A model generated the notes under the pieces. That model had not been told where the DNA came from. It saw only the letters and a program-made list of their open reading frames with translations, and ran no database searches. Position numbers and translations under genes: made by a program. Positions 1 to 8,239 of a stretch of 64,000 nt of DNA are shown one piece after another; position 1 is the stretch's first letter; every line of letters starts with the position of its first letter. The stretch lies in NCBI RefSeq assembly GCF_036699995.1, contig NZ_CP144906.1:2929001-2993000 (forward strand), read 5' to 3'. This stretch comes from Clostridium beijerinckii (GTDB lineage: Bacteria > Bacillota > Clostridia > Clostridiales > Clostridiaceae).

Positions 1-149
1 GCGACCCCTTTAATAATGACCATTTTTCTAGGCATCATAATTATATTTAGTTTATGATTTGCTCTTGAATCCAAATTATTTGTGTTAATCAATATTGAAT
101 CTTGTGAACATGTGCTAACTTTTTTCTTACCATTTCTATTTTTCTTCAT
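1..149 (-). CDS. hypothetical protein, 3' end beyond window
   Basis: An open frame starts at an ATG (147-149) and runs off the left edge without a stop; 49 codons are visible, beginning MKKNRNGKKK. The N-terminus is strongly basic and then Asn/Ser rich. The start lies inside the end of the preceding gene, overlapping it by 14 bases, which suggests translational coupling because no good ribosome site is visible. I do not recognise the family. Its position after a DUF115/Maf gene suggests the flagellar or surface glycosylation neighbourhood, but that is inference from context only. Confidence 0.4.
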   Translation of the reverse strand, partial: MKKNRNGKKKVSTCSQDSILINTNNLDSRANHKLNIIMMPRKMVIIKGV

Positions 150-300
150 TGGCATTTTCAGTAAATATAGTTACTGTCATATCATTATCTTCTGTTGCGT
201 CTTCAGCTGGTATTATGGATCCAGATATTTCTTTTCCATTCACTATAATTTTATTTATCTTTACCTCTTTATAAGATTTTCCATCTATTATTTTTTCCAT
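136..300 (-). CDS. small hypothetical protein (54 aa)
   Basis: A 54-codon gene starting at ATG 298-300 and ending with TAG at 136-138. A good ribosome site (AGAGGTG) lies just upstream, between it and the stop of the DUF115 gene 12 bases away, so the two are almost certainly co-transcribed. The protein starts MEKIIDGKSYKEVKINKIIV, has no membrane segment, and ends in an acidic stretch (PAEDATEDNDMT). It looks like a single small beta-rich domain. Family unknown. The next frame overlaps its last codons. The clear ribosome site and tight spacing argue that it is real despite its size. Confidence 0.6.
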   Translation of the reverse strand: MEKIIDGKSYKEVKINKIIVNGKEISGSIIPAEDATEDNDMTVTIFTENANEEK

Positions 301-312
301 AAAACTTCACCT

Positions 313-2046
313 CTACTGATTTATTGCATAATAAAATTCTGCAAATGTTTCTAATGCTAATGATTTAACTTTCTCGAGAAGCCCTTTCATTTTAAGAAAG
401 TATGATAAGAAGCATTTACTTTGATATTTTAAATTTGAAGTCAAAGATTCGTAATCTACAGCATGCATATTAAAAATTTCTTCCTTTACATCAAACAAGA
501 ATTTATTATAGTATCCGCCAAGATAATACCTTTCCTTAGATGATTCAAAGTCATTTACGATGTCCATAACGTCTAGAAACTTTTGAAAATCTTCATCATT
601 TTCGTCTATATCAACTAAAGATTTATCTAATTCATTTGTTAATAGACTATTGCACAGAGCTTCTCCATTATTTGCTTTGTCTATATATTCTTCTAGATAT
701 TTTATTACATCTGAAACGACAGTCTCTGCATCTACTTGTATAGATTTATCTACAATACACTTTTTATTAACATTATTATTTGTATACGTCTTAAATACAT
801 CACATAATTCCTTATGAGGTGCACCTTTAATTTCTGCTCCATAAGATACATTAATAAATTCTACCTGCTTATGCGTTTTGTAGAAGTCTATATATTCTTC
901 CATTTTTAATCTAAATTGATTAAGTGTTATATTAGTCCTTATTTTTTCACCAAATATATTTTCAACTTTTAAACTTGCTTCATAATTTTTGGTATCATCA
1001 CTTTCAAATATAGCTGATTCTGAATGATGTTTATCATAAGTGAAGGCTAAGTCTTGTCCTACTAATATTATTGGAGAGCAGCCCATAATATTTGCAATAT
1101 CTATACATGTATGCGCTACAGATCCTCCTAAAAATGTTCCTTTAAGATTATTTAATTCCTGTATAGTATTTGATAAGAAAGTTGATAAATAAATCTTTTC
1201 CCCTTCATAATCTCTAACTAAATATCTATTACTATATTCATAAAATGCTAAGGGAGAATTTTCTTTTAAATAATCCTTCATCATATCGTAATTATCATCT
1301 ACTGGATCTATTGAAACTATCATATCTGGTTTTATATTATTTTTTATAAGGGCTTTTAATGTCCTGCTTCCAGCTATTATGAAGTATCTTTCTAATTCTT
1401 TTTTATGCGTAACCATATCGGCTATATTTTTATCTAAAGATGGTCCGGCAGAAACTACTATGGCTGGGATACCTTTGTTTATATCTTCATAAGAATTAAG
1501 AGGGGTTGAATTTTTTAAAGCTTTCAAATTAGCTATAAAATTCTTGATAAATATATCTTTAAATCTATTTGCAACACTTATGGAAGAGCATGCCGTATAA
1601 TATGCATCGTCTAAATTCTCTATAAATATTTCATAATCATACTTGTAGACTTCAGCATAATTTCCAAAAGCATGAACATATAAATTATTGAAATTTGTAC
1701 TGTTTATTTCTTTATATAAATTAGCTTTTATATTATCTTTATCATAAAAAATCAGATGAATATTGTCCTTATTAATCTTTTCTTTATTGTAGTTAAATAT
1801 ATCTTTATTGGGTTCAAATATTAGTACCTTGTTCTTTTCACATAGCACATCATTTAAGCTATCTAAGTATTCTCCTGTATCGATTCCAAAAATAAGAATT
1901 AATGAATCGAACTTAATATCATTTACTGAGCTTAATAAATTTTCAATTTCTTTTTTGTAATTCTCTTTATCAGCCAGATAACAATTATTATCATCTTTTT
2001 CTATACTAAAAACATGATAACCATCTAAAGTTTTTACCTTTTGCAT
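313..2046 (-). CDS. DUF115/Maf motility-associated glycosyltransferase-like protein
   Basis: A 577-residue protein of the DUF115 (MptE-like, 'motility accessory factor') family. Visible landmarks are an N-terminal alpha/beta region with FGIDTGEY near residue 54, the family core IPAIVVSAGPSLDKN near residues 193-207, then AGSRTLKALI, PDMIVSIDP and the segment GGSVAHTCIDIA...ILVGQDLAFT. In Clostridium and Campylobacter such proteins are found in flagellar loci and are linked to transfer of nonulosonic acid sugars (pseudaminic or legionaminic acid) to flagellin; the assignment to that role here is inference. Start ATG has the ribosome site AGGGGA. It leads a short operon with two small genes to its left. 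The C-terminal 120 residues are helical and less conserved. Confidence 0.8.
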   Translation of the reverse strand: MQKVKTLDGYHVFSIEKDDNNCYLADKENYKKEIENLLSSVNDIKFDSLILIFGIDTGEYLDSLNDVLCEKNKVLIFEPNKDIFNYNKEKINKDNIHLIFYDKDNIKANLYKEINSTNFNNLYVHAFGNYAEVYKYDYEIFIENLDDAYYTACSSISVANRFKDIFIKNFIANLKALKNSTPLNSYEDINKGIPAIVVSAGPSLDKNIADMVTHKKELERYFIIAGSRTLKALIKNNIKPDMIVSIDPVDDNYDMMKDYLKENSPLAFYEYSNRYLVRDYEGEKIYLSTFLSNTIQELNNLKGTFLGGSVAHTCIDIANIMGCSPIILVGQDLAFTYDKHHSESAIFESDDTKNYEASLKVENIFGEKIRTNITLNQFRLKMEEYIDFYKTHKQVEFINVSYGAEIKGAPHKELCDVFKTYTNNNVNKKCIVDKSIQVDAETVVSDVIKYLEEYIDKANNGEALCNSLLTNELDKSLVDIDENDEDFQKFLDVMDIVNDFESSKERYYLGGYYNKFLFDVKEEIFNMHAVDYESLTSNLKYQSKCFLSYFLKMKGLLEKVKSLALETFAEFYYAINQ

Positions 2047-2143
2047 ACTATCCCCTTATTTACCTCTAAGGTATTTTTTATTTACAATATATAATATTAA
2101 ATATTAATTTGTTTGATACGAATATTTCGGGTATATATTAAAG

Positions 2144-2179
2144 CTATCCCAAATTAACTTATAAATTATTTTGGGATAG
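2144..2179 (-). terminator. stem-loop after the 95-aa gene
   Basis: Arms CTATCCCAAA and TTTTGGGATAG enclose a short A/T loop 25 bases past the stop of the 95-aa gene. The trailing sequence on the minus strand is CTTTAATATATA, so the U-tract is weak; it may act as a terminator or as an mRNA 3' stabiliser. Confidence 0.5.
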
Positions 2180-2203
2180 ACACATTCATATATTTTTATA
2201 ATC

Positions 2204-2491
2204 CTAAGCACCAAAGAATTTGATTCTTAATTGAGTTTTAGCTCTACAAGTTACACCATACCTACCAGTTGCATCTGTAAAAGTAGTGTGATCTGCAGGA
2301 TCAGTTGTTAATCTAGTACTTTCCCAAACCTGAACAGCACCACTTTTCATAGCAGCGCCTGAAGGGCTTAAAGCAGTTCCTTTCAATAAAAACATTCCCC
2401 ACGTATTTGTGCTGATTTTTTGAGTAAAAGGCAATCCTGAATTTGCTTCACTCGATGGCACTACCATTGTTTTTGGTTTATAATTAGCCAT
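2204..2491 (-). CDS. small carboxypeptidase-regulatory-like protein (95 aa)
   Basis: A 95-residue protein, ribosome site AAGGAGAG eight bases before ATG. Residues about 33-95 (LLKGTALSPSGAAMKSGAVQ, a Thr/Asp-rich turn, then TDATGRYGVTC and a final RIKFFGA strand) have the strand-turn-strand pattern of the transthyretin-like carboxypeptidase-regulatory fold (G..P.G....A.V.......T...G.Y.V). No signal peptide or membrane segment is visible, so a cytoplasmic or non-classically exported location is likely. It is paralogous to the 98-aa gene upstream (LLKGT..SP.G / LLKGT.CNPHG). Function unknown; phage- or appendage-associated structural roles are possible but unsupported. Confidence 0.65.
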   Translation of the reverse strand: MANYKPKTMVVPSSEANSGLPFTQKISTNTWGMFLLKGTALSPSGAAMKSGAVQVWESTRLTTDPADHTTFTDATGRYGVTCRAKTQLRIKFFGA

Positions 2492-2718
2492 AATATTCTC
2501 TCCTTACATACTTCTTCTAAAGTTATTCTACCTATATAATATGAAAAAAAATTTGTATTGTTACTATAGATAAACAATATTTAACTTAGAATTATACAAT
2601 AATTCACCGAAAGGAGAAACATTGTTATTTCACAGGACCATGAAGATTCTTCTATTTTTTAACTGATATATATTTCATAATATAAATCTAGCTTATAATT
2701 GTTTTATCTATAACTTTA

Positions 2719-3015
2719 TCATGGAGAATATGCAGTTAATTTATAAGCATATCCTTTTTTCCATAATAAAGGTATTCCATAAGAGCCATCATTTAATGTA
2801 AATGTTATTCCTATATTTTTTTCAACTGCTGGATCCAAAGTGTTGTTTATTTGAATAATTTCTATAGCCGCACCTGACAATGGCTTCCCATGCGGATTAC
2901 AGACTGTACCTTTAAGTAGTATGTATTTATCATTTGGTAGAAAAGCATTCATTGTTATTATTCTTTTTTTTAGTAATTCATTTCCTGATATTATCTTTTT
3001 AACCATAGCGCACAT
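2719..3015 (-). CDS. small carboxypeptidase-regulatory-like protein (98 aa), paralogue of the 95-aa neighbour
   Basis: A 98-residue protein whose residues about 32-98 match the pattern of its neighbour: LLKGTVCNPHGKPLSGAAIE, then FTLNDGSYGIPLLWKKGYAY. The first ATG (3013-3015) is favoured because GGAGG lies ten bases upstream; a second in-frame ATG follows three codons later. Both ATGs lie inside the 3' arm of a 17-bp inverted repeat whose 5' arm is about 70 bases upstream, so translation is probably controlled by RNA folding. Not clearly co-transcribed with the 95-aa gene (227-bp gap). Function unknown. Confidence 0.65.
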   Translation of the reverse strand: MCAMVKKIISGNELLKKRIITMNAFLPNDKYILLKGTVCNPHGKPLSGAAIEIIQINNTLDPAVEKNIGITFTLNDGSYGIPLLWKKGYAYKLTAYSP

Positions 3016-3105
3016 TAAACTTTGTCCTCCTACACCAATTGTTATCTATTAAATTTGTTTCCATGCTTTATATTATTAAAAGAGTTACTTTAACGTGCGC
3101 TATGG
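3003..3105 (-). promoter_or_regulatory. leader inverted repeat burying the start codon
   Basis: On the minus-strand RNA, CCATAGCGCACGTTAAA (3105-3089) pairs over all 17 positions with TTTAATGTGCGCTATGG (3019-3003), with one G-U wobble. The 3' arm contains the start codon and codons 2-4 of the 98-aa gene; the AGGAGG ribosome site is in the 69-nt loop. This could be a riboregulator or thermosensor-like hairpin, or the ends of a small invertible DNA segment. Confidence 0.55.
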
Positions 3106-3176
3106 AAGTAATTTTCTTAGAACTTTAAATAACTAGATTTTGTATCCTTGAATTTTTATATTTTAATTGGTATTAA

Positions 3177-3209
3177 AAAAGAGCAGGATTTTGTGTATCC
3201 TACTCTTTT
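3177..3209 (-). terminator. rho-independent terminator after panD
   Basis: Minus-strand RNA forms AAAAGAGtAGGAT / ATCCTgCTCTTTT with a seven-base loop and then a T-run, ten bases past the panD stop. It closes the pantothenate gene cluster. Confidence 0.8.
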
Positions 3210-3219
3210 ACTATAGTTA

Positions 3220-3594
3220 TTATTCGTTAGATTCATAATTTGTTATTTCTTTTATTGTATTATCCTCATTCATAAAAACAACGGAAGGTTTGTATTTTCT
3301 TGCCTCATCCTCATTCATTTGCGCATAAGCTATTATAATAACTTTATCACCAGGTTGTACTAACCTTGCTGCGGCACCATTTAAACAAATAACTCCTGAA
3401 TCCCTTTTACCCGGAATCACATATGTTTCAAGCCTTGCACCATTATTTATATCAACTATTTGAACTTTTTCGTTTTCTAAGATACCTGCTGCTTCCATTA
3501 ATGTTTTGTCTATTGTAATGCTTCCTACATAATTTAATTCTGCCTGTGTAACTGTAGCTCTATGTATCTTTCCCTTTAACATTGTAAGTATCAT
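3220..3594 (-). CDS. panD: aspartate 1-decarboxylase (PanD)
   Basis: Converts L-aspartate to beta-alanine for pantothenate synthesis. The 124-residue length, [16 protein letters not shown] start and the self-cleavage site YVGSITID identify PanD; with the ATG used here the pyruvoyl-forming bond falls at Gly24-Ser25, as in E. coli. [12 protein letters not shown] and VIIIAYAQM are the C-terminal family motifs. The zymogen should process itself into a short beta and a longer alpha chain. Ribosome site AGGAGG. It is the last of the minus-strand pan genes, 368 bp after panC, with a palindromic repeat element filling that gap; a terminator follows. Confidence 0.97.
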   Translation of the reverse strand: MILTMLKGKIHRATVTQAELNYVGSITIDKTLMEAAGILENEKVQIVDINNGARLETYVIPGKRDSGVICLNGAAARLVQPGDKVIIIAYAQMNEDEARKYKPSVVFMNEDNTIKEITNYESNE

Positions 3595-3672
3595 TAAAAA
3601 TTCCTCCTGAAAATCTGTTTATTTATCTATTCATAATAATCAAATTAGTATATATTCCTTTTCGGTATCGCC

Positions 3673-3958
3673 ATAGATACTCCCATTAAATTGAACTTAT
3701 CTTTTGAAGTATATTCCGTATCAGAAATGAAGGTCATGCTTTTGTGGAAGCGTTACATTAGAGGATTTAGCTGTAGATATTTCTTTAGTGGAAGTTGTTC
3801 CATTTTTGCTTGTCCTGAACTTGTTTCAGGATCATGCAGAAATGGTGCAACTCCTGATATTAGAAATTCACAGCTTAATCCTCAGTAACCTGAACAAATG
3901 CAGGATCTTCATTTCGGTGGATTTTACTCATAAGTACATTCTCACCTCGAGTATCTAT
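3673..3958 (-). repeat. palindromic MITE-like repeat (copy 1), between panC and panD
   Basis: Bounded by a perfect 10-bp inverted repeat ATAGATACTC / GAGTATCTAT. The core is a long imperfect palindrome whose outer arms include GAAATGAAG... and ...CTTCATTTC. The right end (CATTTCGGTGGATTTTACTC) matches the other copies in reverse orientation. It fills almost the whole panC-panD gap and must be part of the pan transcript. Sequence between the ends is more diverged than in the 33.4 and 41.3 kb copies. Confidence 0.65.
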
Positions 3959-3962
3959 ATTA

Positions 3963-4805
3963 TTATATTTCAAATGTAAAATTATCTATTAATCTTGTTT
4001 TTCCTATATAAACTGCAATTGGAATCAATACATTTTTCTTAATGATTTCAACACTTTCTAGTGAATCACTATCTACGATTTCTACATAATCTATTTTTGC
4101 TAATGGTTCTGAATTTAGTACCTCTTTTATTGCATTTTTAATATTATTAGCATTTCTTTCACCTTTTTTTAAGGCATCTTTAGCTATTTCTAAACTTCTA
4201 CTTAATACTAATGCTGCATTTCTTTCATCTTTAGAAAGATAAGTATTTCTTGAACTTTTTGCTAGTCCGTCTTCTTCACGGATTATAGGGCAAGCAACTA
4301 TTTCTACATCAATATTTAAATCTCTAACCATTCTTTTTATAACAGCCACTTGTTGAGCATCTTTTTCTCCAAAATAAGCTTTATCAGGAGTAACTATATT
4401 TAAAAATTTTGAAACAACTAAACATACTCCATCGAAATGCCCTGGTCTTTTAGCACCGCAAAGTACACTTGTAAGACCTGATACACTAACACTTGTAGAT
4501 TTATCTCCATAATACATTTCACTTGGTTCTGGATTAAACACTATTGATGCGCCTGCATTAACGCAAAGTTCCAAATCTTTATTTATGTTTCTTGGGTAAC
4601 TATCATAATCTTCATTTGGGCCAAACTGTGTTGGATTTACAAATATGCTCACAACGACCTTATCATTTTCTTCAACAGCTCTTTTTATAAGGCTCTCATG
4701 ACCTTCATGCAAAGCTCCCATTGTTGGAACATACCCTACAGAAAGTCCATCTCTCTTCCATGCTTTAATCAAGTTTCTAAGCTCTTTAATCTCTTTAACT
4801 AACAT
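3963..4805 (-). CDS. panC: pantothenate synthetase (PanC)
   Basis: ATP-dependent condensation of pantoate with beta-alanine to give pantothenate. The 280-residue protein carries the nucleotidyl-transferase motif PTMGALHEGHESLIKRA near residue 26, then FVNPTQFGPNEDYDSYPR, the block GHFDGVCLVVSKFLNIV with AYFGEKDAQQ, and SSRNTYLS. Length and motif order match the family. Ribosome site AAAGGTGAT before ATG. It lies between panB and panD but is separated from each by a repeat element, so the cluster has been spread out by insertions; all genes stay in one direction and no terminator of its own is evident. Confidence 0.97.
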   Translation of the reverse strand: MLVKEIKELRNLIKAWKRDGLSVGYVPTMGALHEGHESLIKRAVEENDKVVVSIFVNPTQFGPNEDYDSYPRNINKDLELCVNAGASIVFNPEPSEMYYGDKSTSVSVSGLTSVLCGAKRPGHFDGVCLVVSKFLNIVTPDKAYFGEKDAQQVAVIKRMVRDLNIDVEIVACPIIREEDGLAKSSRNTYLSKDERNAALVLSRSLEIAKDALKKGERNANNIKNAIKEVLNSEPLAKIDYVEIVDSDSLESVEIIKKNVLIPIAVYIGKTRLIDNFTFEI

Positions 4806-4875
4806 TACTGATCACCTTTCTCATCCTAATACTAAAATTTAGGTTCATTATCACATAAGTATAAACTTACAGTTG

Positions 4876-5197
4876 AATATCTTTATAGATTTTTAATTTA
4901 AAAATTCGACTTATTAGATGAATATATTTATAAAGTTGCTAAGGCTTTAAGTTCGTATATTCACTAGAAATCATAAATATATTTGTAACCACAATGGTCA
5001 TAATATGGAGAAAACATTTGAAAATGAGCTGTTAAAGGGTCTTAGCTGTAGGTTGTTCCATTTTAGCTTGTCAAACTGAAAGTTGGAGTATGCTAAAACT
5101 GATACAACACACTGCTTAGAACCTTCAGCGATATTTTCATAGCTTTTTGGAATCAAAATATTTATGATTTCGGTGAGTTATCGCATAAATCTAAGAT
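4876..5197 (-). repeat. palindromic MITE-like repeat (copy 2), between panB and panC
   Basis: Reverse-orientation copy of the family seen at 33.4 and 41.3 kb: the stretch from TTATTAGATGAATATATTT through ACTAGAAATCATAAATATATTTG, GAAAACATTTGAAAATGAGC, CTGTAGGTTGTTCC, TTTCATAGCTTTTTGGAA and ATTTCGGTGAGTTATCGC follows the reverse complement of those copies nearly base for base. It carries a short insertion (ACCACAATGGTCATAATATG) shared with the 51.7 kb copy. Its right end abuts the panB stop; the left terminus is degenerate. Confidence 0.75.
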
Positions 5198-6025
5198 TTA
5201 GTACAATTTCTTTAATTCATTTTCATCTATTTTAAAAGTATGTTTTTCTTCTGGAAAAGCACCAGCTTGTACTTCTTTAACATAAGAGCTAATGGCATCT
5301 CTCATAACGGTACCCACATTTGCATATTGTTTTACGAATTTTGGTACAAAATCATTGAACATGCCTAACATATCTTGATAAACTAAAATTTGACCATCGC
5401 AATGTTTTCCGGCTCCTATTCCTATTGTTGGAATTGAAACTGCATTTGTTATAAGCTCTGCAACTTTTTCAGGAATTCCCTCAAGAACAATTGAAAATGC
5501 CCCTGCTTTCTCAATAAGTACAGCATCATCTATAAGCTGTTTTGCAGCTGCTTCACTCTTCCCTTGAACTTTAAATCCTCCAAAAGCATTTACTGATTGA
5601 GGAGTTAATCCTATGTGCCCCATAACTGGTATTTGAGCATCTACAATAGCTTTAATTTGAGCTGCAACATTTGCACCGCCCTCAAGCTTAACAGCATTAG
5701 CTCCACCTTCTTTAATTAATCTTCCTGCATTTAAAACTGCTTGTTCGATAGATACATGATATGATAAAAAAGGCATATCACTTACAATAAGAGCATTTTT
5801 AGCACCCTTCTTAACAGCTTTTGTATGATAAATGATTTCATCCATAGTAACAGCTAATGTATCTTCTTCACCTTTAATAACCATGCCAAGAGAATCTCCA
5901 ATTAAAATCCCGTTAACACCACTTTCATCAATGATTTTTGCCATTGAGTAATCATATGCTGTAAGCATACTTAATTTTCTTTTCTCTTCTTTGGCTTGTT
6001 TAAAAGTTAATACTGTATTTTTCAC
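5198..6025 (-). CDS. panB: 3-methyl-2-oxobutanoate hydroxymethyltransferase (PanB)
   Basis: Transfers a hydroxymethyl group from methylene-tetrahydrofolate to alpha-ketoisovalerate, giving ketopantoate. 275 residues with the family blocks [34 protein letters not shown] (Mg-binding DS), [29 protein letters not shown] and [21 protein letters not shown]. It starts with GTG, preceded by AGGAGG, and overlaps the stop of the upstream reductase gene by one base (TAGTG), a classic coupled arrangement. Downstream panC is separated by a repeat element. Confidence 0.97.
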   Translation of the reverse strand: MKNTVLTFKQAKEEKRKLSMLTAYDYSMAKIIDESGVNGILIGDSLGMVIKGEEDTLAVTMDEIIYHTKAVKKGAKNALIVSDMPFLSYHVSIEQAVLNAGRLIKEGGANAVKLEGGANVAAQIKAIVDAQIPVMGHIGLTPQSVNAFGGFKVQGKSEAAAKQLIDDAVLIEKAGAFSIVLEGIPEKVAELITNAVSIPTIGIGAGKHCDGQILVYQDMLGMFNDFVPKFVKQYANVGTVMRDAISSYVKEVQAGAFPEEKHTFKIDENELKKLY

Positions 6026-6957
6026 TAATTTACGCCTCCTAAAAACTTATAAATTTCCAAATGCTTTTTTGAATTACTTAATACATTTTCTATTTGACTC
6101 TTATTTTCCATGCTATAGAAACATTCTTCTATGTTTTCTGTAATATCTGCATTATTTTTATCTCTCAAAGCCACAAGTTTTAATAGATTAAAAGATAATA
6201 TCTTATATAAATCTTTATCTTTGTCATCTAAAACGGAAATATGCTTCTTAATTGTTGTAATATCTCCTCTTGCTATGGGACCTGTTAAAGAATTAACAAA
6301 GCCTTTTGCATAAATACTATCAATATTACCCTTTATTAAAGGTTTTAAAGCATTTAAAGCTTCTTCATCATCTAGCCCAAGTTTTTTTAAATAACTCGTT
6401 CCTATATCAAGCAAAGATAATGCCAAATTAGATACAAAAACGCTAGCTAAATGATATGTTGAGGAATCTTCTGCTTTTCTAACAAAGTACTTATTTCCAA
6501 TAAGCTTAAGTACACTAATAATAGATGAATCTTCTAAAATATCACCTTCAATTGAAAAATATATATCTTCCAATTCTTTTAAGTTTGTTTCTTTACTAGA
6601 GAATGCAAATATTGGATGTAGAGAATAAATCATTGCACCAGAATGTTTCGCATTACATAATACATTTGATTTGAGTGAACCACTTGTGTGGCAAATAGAT
6701 TTGTTATTTAGATCAAATTTTGATAATTCAATATCTATAATTGAAATGATGTCATCAGGAGTTGTAATAAATAATATATCACTATCTTTAATAATATCTT
6801 GAATGTTGTTATAAAATTTAGATTTTGTAATATTTGCTGCATCCATGGTATTTAAGTCATCTTTTCCATAAAAGCCGCTTAATTCTATCCCTTTATGAGT
6901 AAAATAGCGTCCTAAACTCACGCCTACCTTCCCTGGGCCAATAAATCCAATTTTAAT
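6025..6957 (-). CDS. panG: Rossmann-fold DUF2520 oxidoreductase, probable PanG-type ketopantoate reductase
   Basis: An NAD(P)-binding N-terminus ([18 protein letters not shown]) followed by a DUF2520 helical domain ([28 protein letters not shown]). Proteins of this class adjacent to panB in organisms lacking PanE have been described as the alternative ketopantoate reductase PanG, the missing step between panB and panC here; the role is inferred from family and context. The start is unusual. The only good ribosome site (GGAGGTGAT) is five bases before an ATT codon (6955-6957) that gives (M)[11 protein letters not shown], exactly the family N-terminus. An upstream ATG at 7012-7014 has no ribosome site and would add 19 atypical residues. 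Overlaps panB by one base. Confidence 0.8.
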   Translation of the reverse strand: MKIGFIGPGKVGVSLGRYFTHKGIELSGFYGKDDLNTMDAANITKSKFYNNIQDIIKDSDILFITTPDDIISIIDIELSKFDLNNKSICHTSGSLKSNVLCNAKHSGAMIYSLHPIFAFSSKETNLKELEDIYFSIEGDILEDSSIISVLKLIGNKYFVRKAEDSSTYHLASVFVSNLALSLLDIGTSYLKKLGLDDEEALNALKPLIKGNIDSIYAKGFVNSLTGPIARGDITTIKKHISVLDDKDKDLYKILSFNLLKLVALRDKNNADITENIEECFYSMENKSQIENVLSNSKKHLEIYKFLGGVN

Positions 6958-7144
6958 GGTATCACCTCCATATACGTGTGAGTGATACAACATCCTAATT
7001 TCAATCTCATTCATTATAGATATGAGTTGTATTATATATAATTAATGCTAAAAAATTTGGTGTAACTCTTTTTCGATACTACCCACTGATATTCTACCAC
7101 TATGTTTTGATTTTAACAATGATAAATTTTTATAATTTGATTAC

Positions 7145-7178
7145 AAAAAAAGCAAGATTACTTTTTAATTCTTGCTTT
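7145..7178 (-). terminator. rho-independent terminator
   Basis: AAAGCAAGA / TCTTGCTTT stem; minus-strand RNA then reads TTTTTTG. It lies between the [2Fe-2S] genes and the pan cluster and isolates the two transcripts. Confidence 0.65.
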
Positions 7179-7288
7179 CTTGTATTTTTTTACGCTTACG
7201 ATTTATGTGGCAACTTACCAAAATTAAATATTTGATTTGGATATCTATGTATGGACATTATTTCATTAAGACTTATTGCTATAAACAA

Positions 7289-7334
7289 AAATCCACTACA
7301 TATAGATGCATTTACATCTATATGTAGTGGATTT
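7289..7334 (-). terminator. long perfect hairpin terminator after the [2Fe-2S] gene
   Basis: A perfect 20-bp stem (7289-7308 with 7315-7334) and six-base loop; on the minus strand it is followed by TTTGTTTATAG. It lies 52 bases past the stop of the 59-aa [2Fe-2S] gene and is probably that transcript's terminator, followed by a second one at 7145-7178. Confidence 0.7.
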
Positions 7335-7385
7335 ATAATTGGTATAGTATCTATTATTTCTAATTTATTATATTTGTTTTTGATG

Positions 7386-7565
7386 TTACTTTCCTAATAA
7401 TTCATCAACTAATACTCTATTACTTTCTACACAATGACCGCAGCCAGTACCTACTTCAGTTTTTTCTTGAACGTCTTCAAATGACTTTGCACCATTAGCA
7501 ATAGCATTCTTTATGTCTTTTACTTTAACATTTTTGCATCCGCATATTATTTTATCATCATCCAT
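7386..7565 (-). CDS. BFD-type [2Fe-2S] binding protein (59 aa)
   Basis: A single bacterioferritin-associated-ferredoxin-like domain: IICGCKNVKVKDIKNAIANG, then EVGTGCGHCVES. The four cysteines (C-x-C ... C-x2-C) are the [2Fe-2S] ligands of this fold. The start is the ATG at 7563-7565, because AAGGAGA lies eight bases upstream; a longer frame begins at 7616 but lacks a ribosome site and is not family-like. It lies 99 bp after a tandem two-domain paralogue on the same strand, suggesting one transcript. The role may be electron transfer or Fe-S cluster handling; the partner is unknown. Confidence 0.88.
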   Translation of the reverse strand: MDDDKIICGCKNVKVKDIKNAIANGAKSFEDVQEKTEVGTGCGHCVESNRVLVDELLGK

Positions 7566-7664
7566 TACATCGTCTCCTTTAACCGTTTTAGATTTAAATA
7601 TAAAACTTTTTAACAATCCTTTGTTTTAACACTTGAACTTTTATTATGTATACTTTTTAGGTTA

Positions 7665-8078
7665 TTATCTTGCTAATAATTGTTTCACTAATTCTTTATT
7701 GCTTGCTACACAATGACCGCAGCCAGTACCTACTTTTGTAATTGCTTGTACTTCTTCGAATGATCTTGCGCCATTTTTAATTGCATTTGCTAAATCTTGT
7801 ACTGTAACTTTAAAGCATCCGCATACTATTTGATTTTCATCAATTTTCTTATCTAATAATAATCCATTAACTAAATCTTTGTTACCATTTACACATCTGC
7901 CACAACCAGTACCAACTTTAGTTATAGCTTGCACCTCTTCAAATGAACTAGCTCCGTTATTAATAGCATTTCTTAAATCTTGTTCTGTTATTTTAAAACA
8001 TCCACAAACAATTTTATTGTCCTCAGTTTTAACTTCTTGTTTAATTCCAAATAATTTTGATAATATTGATTTAATCAT
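7665..8078 (-). CDS. tandem BFD-type [2Fe-2S] protein (two domains)
   Basis: 137 residues made of a basic N-terminal leader (MIKSILSKLFGIKQEV) and two near-identical BFD domains: IVCGCFKITEQDLRNAINNG...KVGTGCGRCVNG (about residues 23-75) and IVCGCFKVTVQDLANAIKNG...KVGTGCGHCVAS (about residues 83-135). Each keeps all four cysteine ligands, so two [2Fe-2S] clusters are predicted. The duplication is recent. Ribosome site GAGGAGAG. BFD domains usually sit in large proteins (nitrite reductase, NifU) or as single small proteins, so a stand-alone tandem form is uncommon. It is followed by a single-domain paralogue. Confidence 0.88.
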   Translation of the reverse strand: MIKSILSKLFGIKQEVKTEDNKIVCGCFKITEQDLRNAINNGASSFEEVQAITKVGTGCGRCVNGNKDLVNGLLLDKKIDENQIVCGCFKVTVQDLANAIKNGARSFEEVQAITKVGTGCGHCVASNKELVKQLLAR

Positions 8079-8239
8079 CTTTTTTCTCTCCTCATTAGTT
8101 TTTATTTATATAAAAGGTGTTTAATAATATAGTCGCCTTTATAAACTATTCATTAAAATATTTATACATAACTTGCAAATATTCGCGATTCCTCTAGCTA
8201 TTATCTTATCCTCATAGTATTTTAAATCATTCTTTGGAA

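Noticed and set aside
3691..3979. Two short plus-strand frames in the panD-panC gap
   Set aside because: They are inside repeat copy 1, opposite to the pan transcript and without ribosome sites.
6958..7014. Upstream ATG start for the PanG-like gene
   Set aside because: No ribosome site and 19 residues foreign to the family; the ATT start behind GGAGGTGAT fits better.
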